A stretch of 33,574 nucleotides of DNA from Bifiguratus adelaidae (lineage: Eukaryota; Mucoromycota; Endogonomycetes; Endogonales), in the NCBI GenBank assembly GCA_002261195.1, contig MVBO01000157.1, forward strand, positions 1-33,574, written 5' to 3'. The notes beneath the pieces were generated by a model. That model worked only from the letters and a program-made list of their open reading frames with translations. It did not search any database and had not been told where the DNA came from. Positions 31,767-33,574 of this stretch are shown in pieces. The translations under genes were made by a program, and so were the position numbers. Within the stretch, counting starts at the first letter, position 1; each line of letters starts with the position of its first letter.

Positions 31767-33574
31767 ATGGCCCCGCCTGACATGGCGAGTCTACCCTTAC
31801 CCGACGTTTCTGGTCTTGTATTCGCGGATGCAGCTGAACCACAATATGGTGAAGGAGGTTCCGGAGAAAAGTTGGGGCCCACCTACGTGGCCATAGCTGG
31901 TGTCTCGGCACTTATAGGCAGCATATTGGCGTGCAAGGCCATCTTTGAGCATTTGAAAAACTATCGGAAGCCAAATTTACAACGTCAAGTCATTCGGATC
32001 ATATGGATGGTACCAATATATGCCATTTCTTCCATCATCTCCCTCACATCCCTCAACACAGCCTTCTACGTCGACACATTCCGTGACATTTATGAGGCAT
32101 TAGTACTCTATGCCTTCTTCACCCTACTCCTCAATAAGCTTGGCGGCGAACGTGCGCTTCTCATCATGCTTCATTCTCGACCTCCCACACACAACTTTTT
32201 CCCCGGTACCTTATTTTCCTCCGACATCGACCTCGGCGATCCATATACATTTCTTTTCGTCAAGCGAGGCGTATTACAGTACATTTATGTGAAACCTGTC
32301 TTAGCTGTTGTTGCCATGATTCTCAAACTCACAAACAGCTATCATGAAGGTGTAGTCGCATGGGATTCTGGATGGTTCTGGACCAGTTTGATCTATAATA
32401 TCTCGGTATGCTACACGCTCTGGTCTCTCATTGTCTTCTTCTACGCTACAAAGGAAGATTTGAGAGAGTTTCGGTGAGTATTGGATGGCTTTGCTTAGGA
32501 CATGGAGGACTCATGCGCAAGTAGGCCATTACCCAAATTCTTGTGTGTCAAGGCTGTCATTTTCTTTTCTTTTTGGCAATCGGTCCTCATTGCGTTCTTA
32601 GTCGCCATAGGTTGGGTGGGCGATGGTACGTATAGCCTGCAGACGAGTTCCTTTCCGAGTCAGCGCTCACACACGGCTTCTCGAAATGCAGCTGAACACG
32701 TGGCTCTGGCCATTCAAGATTTCTTGATTTGTCTGGAAATGATACCCGCTGCCATTGCCCACGCGTAAGTGTTGAGCGTTCAACATGCAACGATGAGCTT
32801 TTGCTAACGAGCGTCCGTATAGGCATGCTTTCTCCTACAAGGACTATCTGGACCCGACCGTCCATTCCGCGCGTATGCCCATGTACTATTCTATTCGCGA
32901 CTCGATTGGCATCAAAGACATCATCTTCGACCTCGGGGATGCGCTATCTGGGCAACGTTTCAATTACAAAACATTCGAACCGTCTGAAGGCATCGCGCAA
33001 GGTCAGAGTAGAACAAGTCGAATCATGGCTGGTCTACGCTATTCCGTCAGTGGGGCTGGTAAACACTGGGTAGAAGGCCCAGCGCACGGTTCCCAGGCAC
33101 AACGCCATCGCGGTGTAGGTTATTGGACGATACCTGATGGGGATGAGTCTGGAATGACCGACGAATCCATGAAAGATCTTGTAGACTTGGCCTTTCCCGA
33201 CATTGACCCACAGGATGGTGATGGTATTGAAGCCATCTATGCTGCTAGTCGAAAGCTACTCTACGGGGACTACAATTATCCAGTATCTGATCCCCGTTCA
33301 CCTATTGTGCGACGCAATGTACGATCCGGCGCCGGTGTAGGAAATATCGGATATGGTAGTATGAGCAATTATTCTAATGCACTCGAAAATGGGCGCCATC
33401 GGCCAATCCTTCCGACGAGCAGATCCTCGATCTCGTGGACTAATCCAACGCATCCCTCCAAAAACGGTGTCGTGCGAGATGGATGTGTAGACTTGGTGGT
33501 CAAGACCTCCAAGGGCGAGCTACAACGACTCTATACCACTACCGAAGATGACCCAGCCTCACCAGCCTCTATCA
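31767..33574 (+). CDS. TMEM184/OST-alpha family membrane protein (3' end outside window)
   Basis: Multi-pass membrane protein of the organic solute transporter alpha/TMEM184 (DUF300) family, whose transport role in fungi is not established. Exons are 31767-32473, 32525-32625, 32692-32764 and 32823 to the window edge, still open; at least 544 aa are encoded here. An extracellular N-terminus of about 45 residues precedes seven predicted helices. Family blocks are VIRIIWMVPIYAISSIISL, FRDIYEALVLYAFFTLLLN and GGERALLIMLHSRPP, then KPVLAVVAMILKL, PLPKFLCVKAVIFFSFWQS and DFLICLEMIPAAIAHAHAFSYKDY. The long C-terminal tail is polar and acidic in parts, and cytosolic by the family model. Introns are 51, 66 and 58 nt. 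The first ATG in the frame is at 31767; the stop codon lies beyond base 33574. Confidence 0.9.

Overview
This is a nuclear segment of a compact fungal genome. Nearly every gene is split by short spliceosomal introns, mostly 45-75 nt, often with CTAAC/CTGAC-like branch sites. All recognisable products are eukaryotic and have fungal orthologues. Several of them (a U11/U12-35K-like minor-spliceosome protein, an NDUFAF8-like complex I assembly factor, a THOC5-type THO subunit, Aquarius) are missing from many ascomycete yeasts but are kept in early-diverging fungi. My inference is a Mucoromycota-type fungus; the species cannot be named from the sequence. Exon borders were worked out by hand from reading frame, splice consensus and family conservation, and have no transcript support.

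Layout, left to right: NOP2 (+), a short THOC5-like gene (+), a gene-poor 0.85 kb gap, a secreted Cys-rich protein with VPG repeats and two frame breaks (+), BET5/TRAPPC1 (-), an 11-exon cytochrome P450 (-), eIF3f (-), Aquarius (+), purine nucleoside phosphorylase (-), CTF4/WDHD1 (+), PRMT3 (-), a 60-residue twin CX9C protein (-), SNRNP35 (-), VPS20/CHMP6 (+), a ketopantoate-reductase-family gene (+), an AIM34-like mitochondrial SAP protein (+), a nitronate monooxygenase (+), an unrecognised nuclear-looking protein (+), a Tc1/paired-like HTH protein without a transposase core (+), a PAP2 lipid phosphatase (-), and a TMEM184/OST-alpha membrane protein (+) that runs off the right edge.

Most genes are housekeeping: ribosome biogenesis and translation (NOP2, eIF3f, PRMT3), splicing and mRNP export (Aquarius, SNRNP35, THOC5), trafficking (BET5, VPS20), replication (CTF4), mitochondria (CX9C protein, AIM34-like) and metabolism (PNP, ketopantoate reductase, nitronate monooxygenase, P450). 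They do not form one pathway. No CRISPR array, rRNA, tRNA or intact transposon was seen.

The most notable points are the dense packing (three divergent pairs with start codons 53, 60 and 98 bp apart, and a same-strand trio with 40 and 9 bp gaps), at least three introns that fit only as GC-AG, the minor-spliceosome protein, the tiny three-exon CX9C gene, and the HTH protein that may be a domesticated transposase DNA-binding domain.
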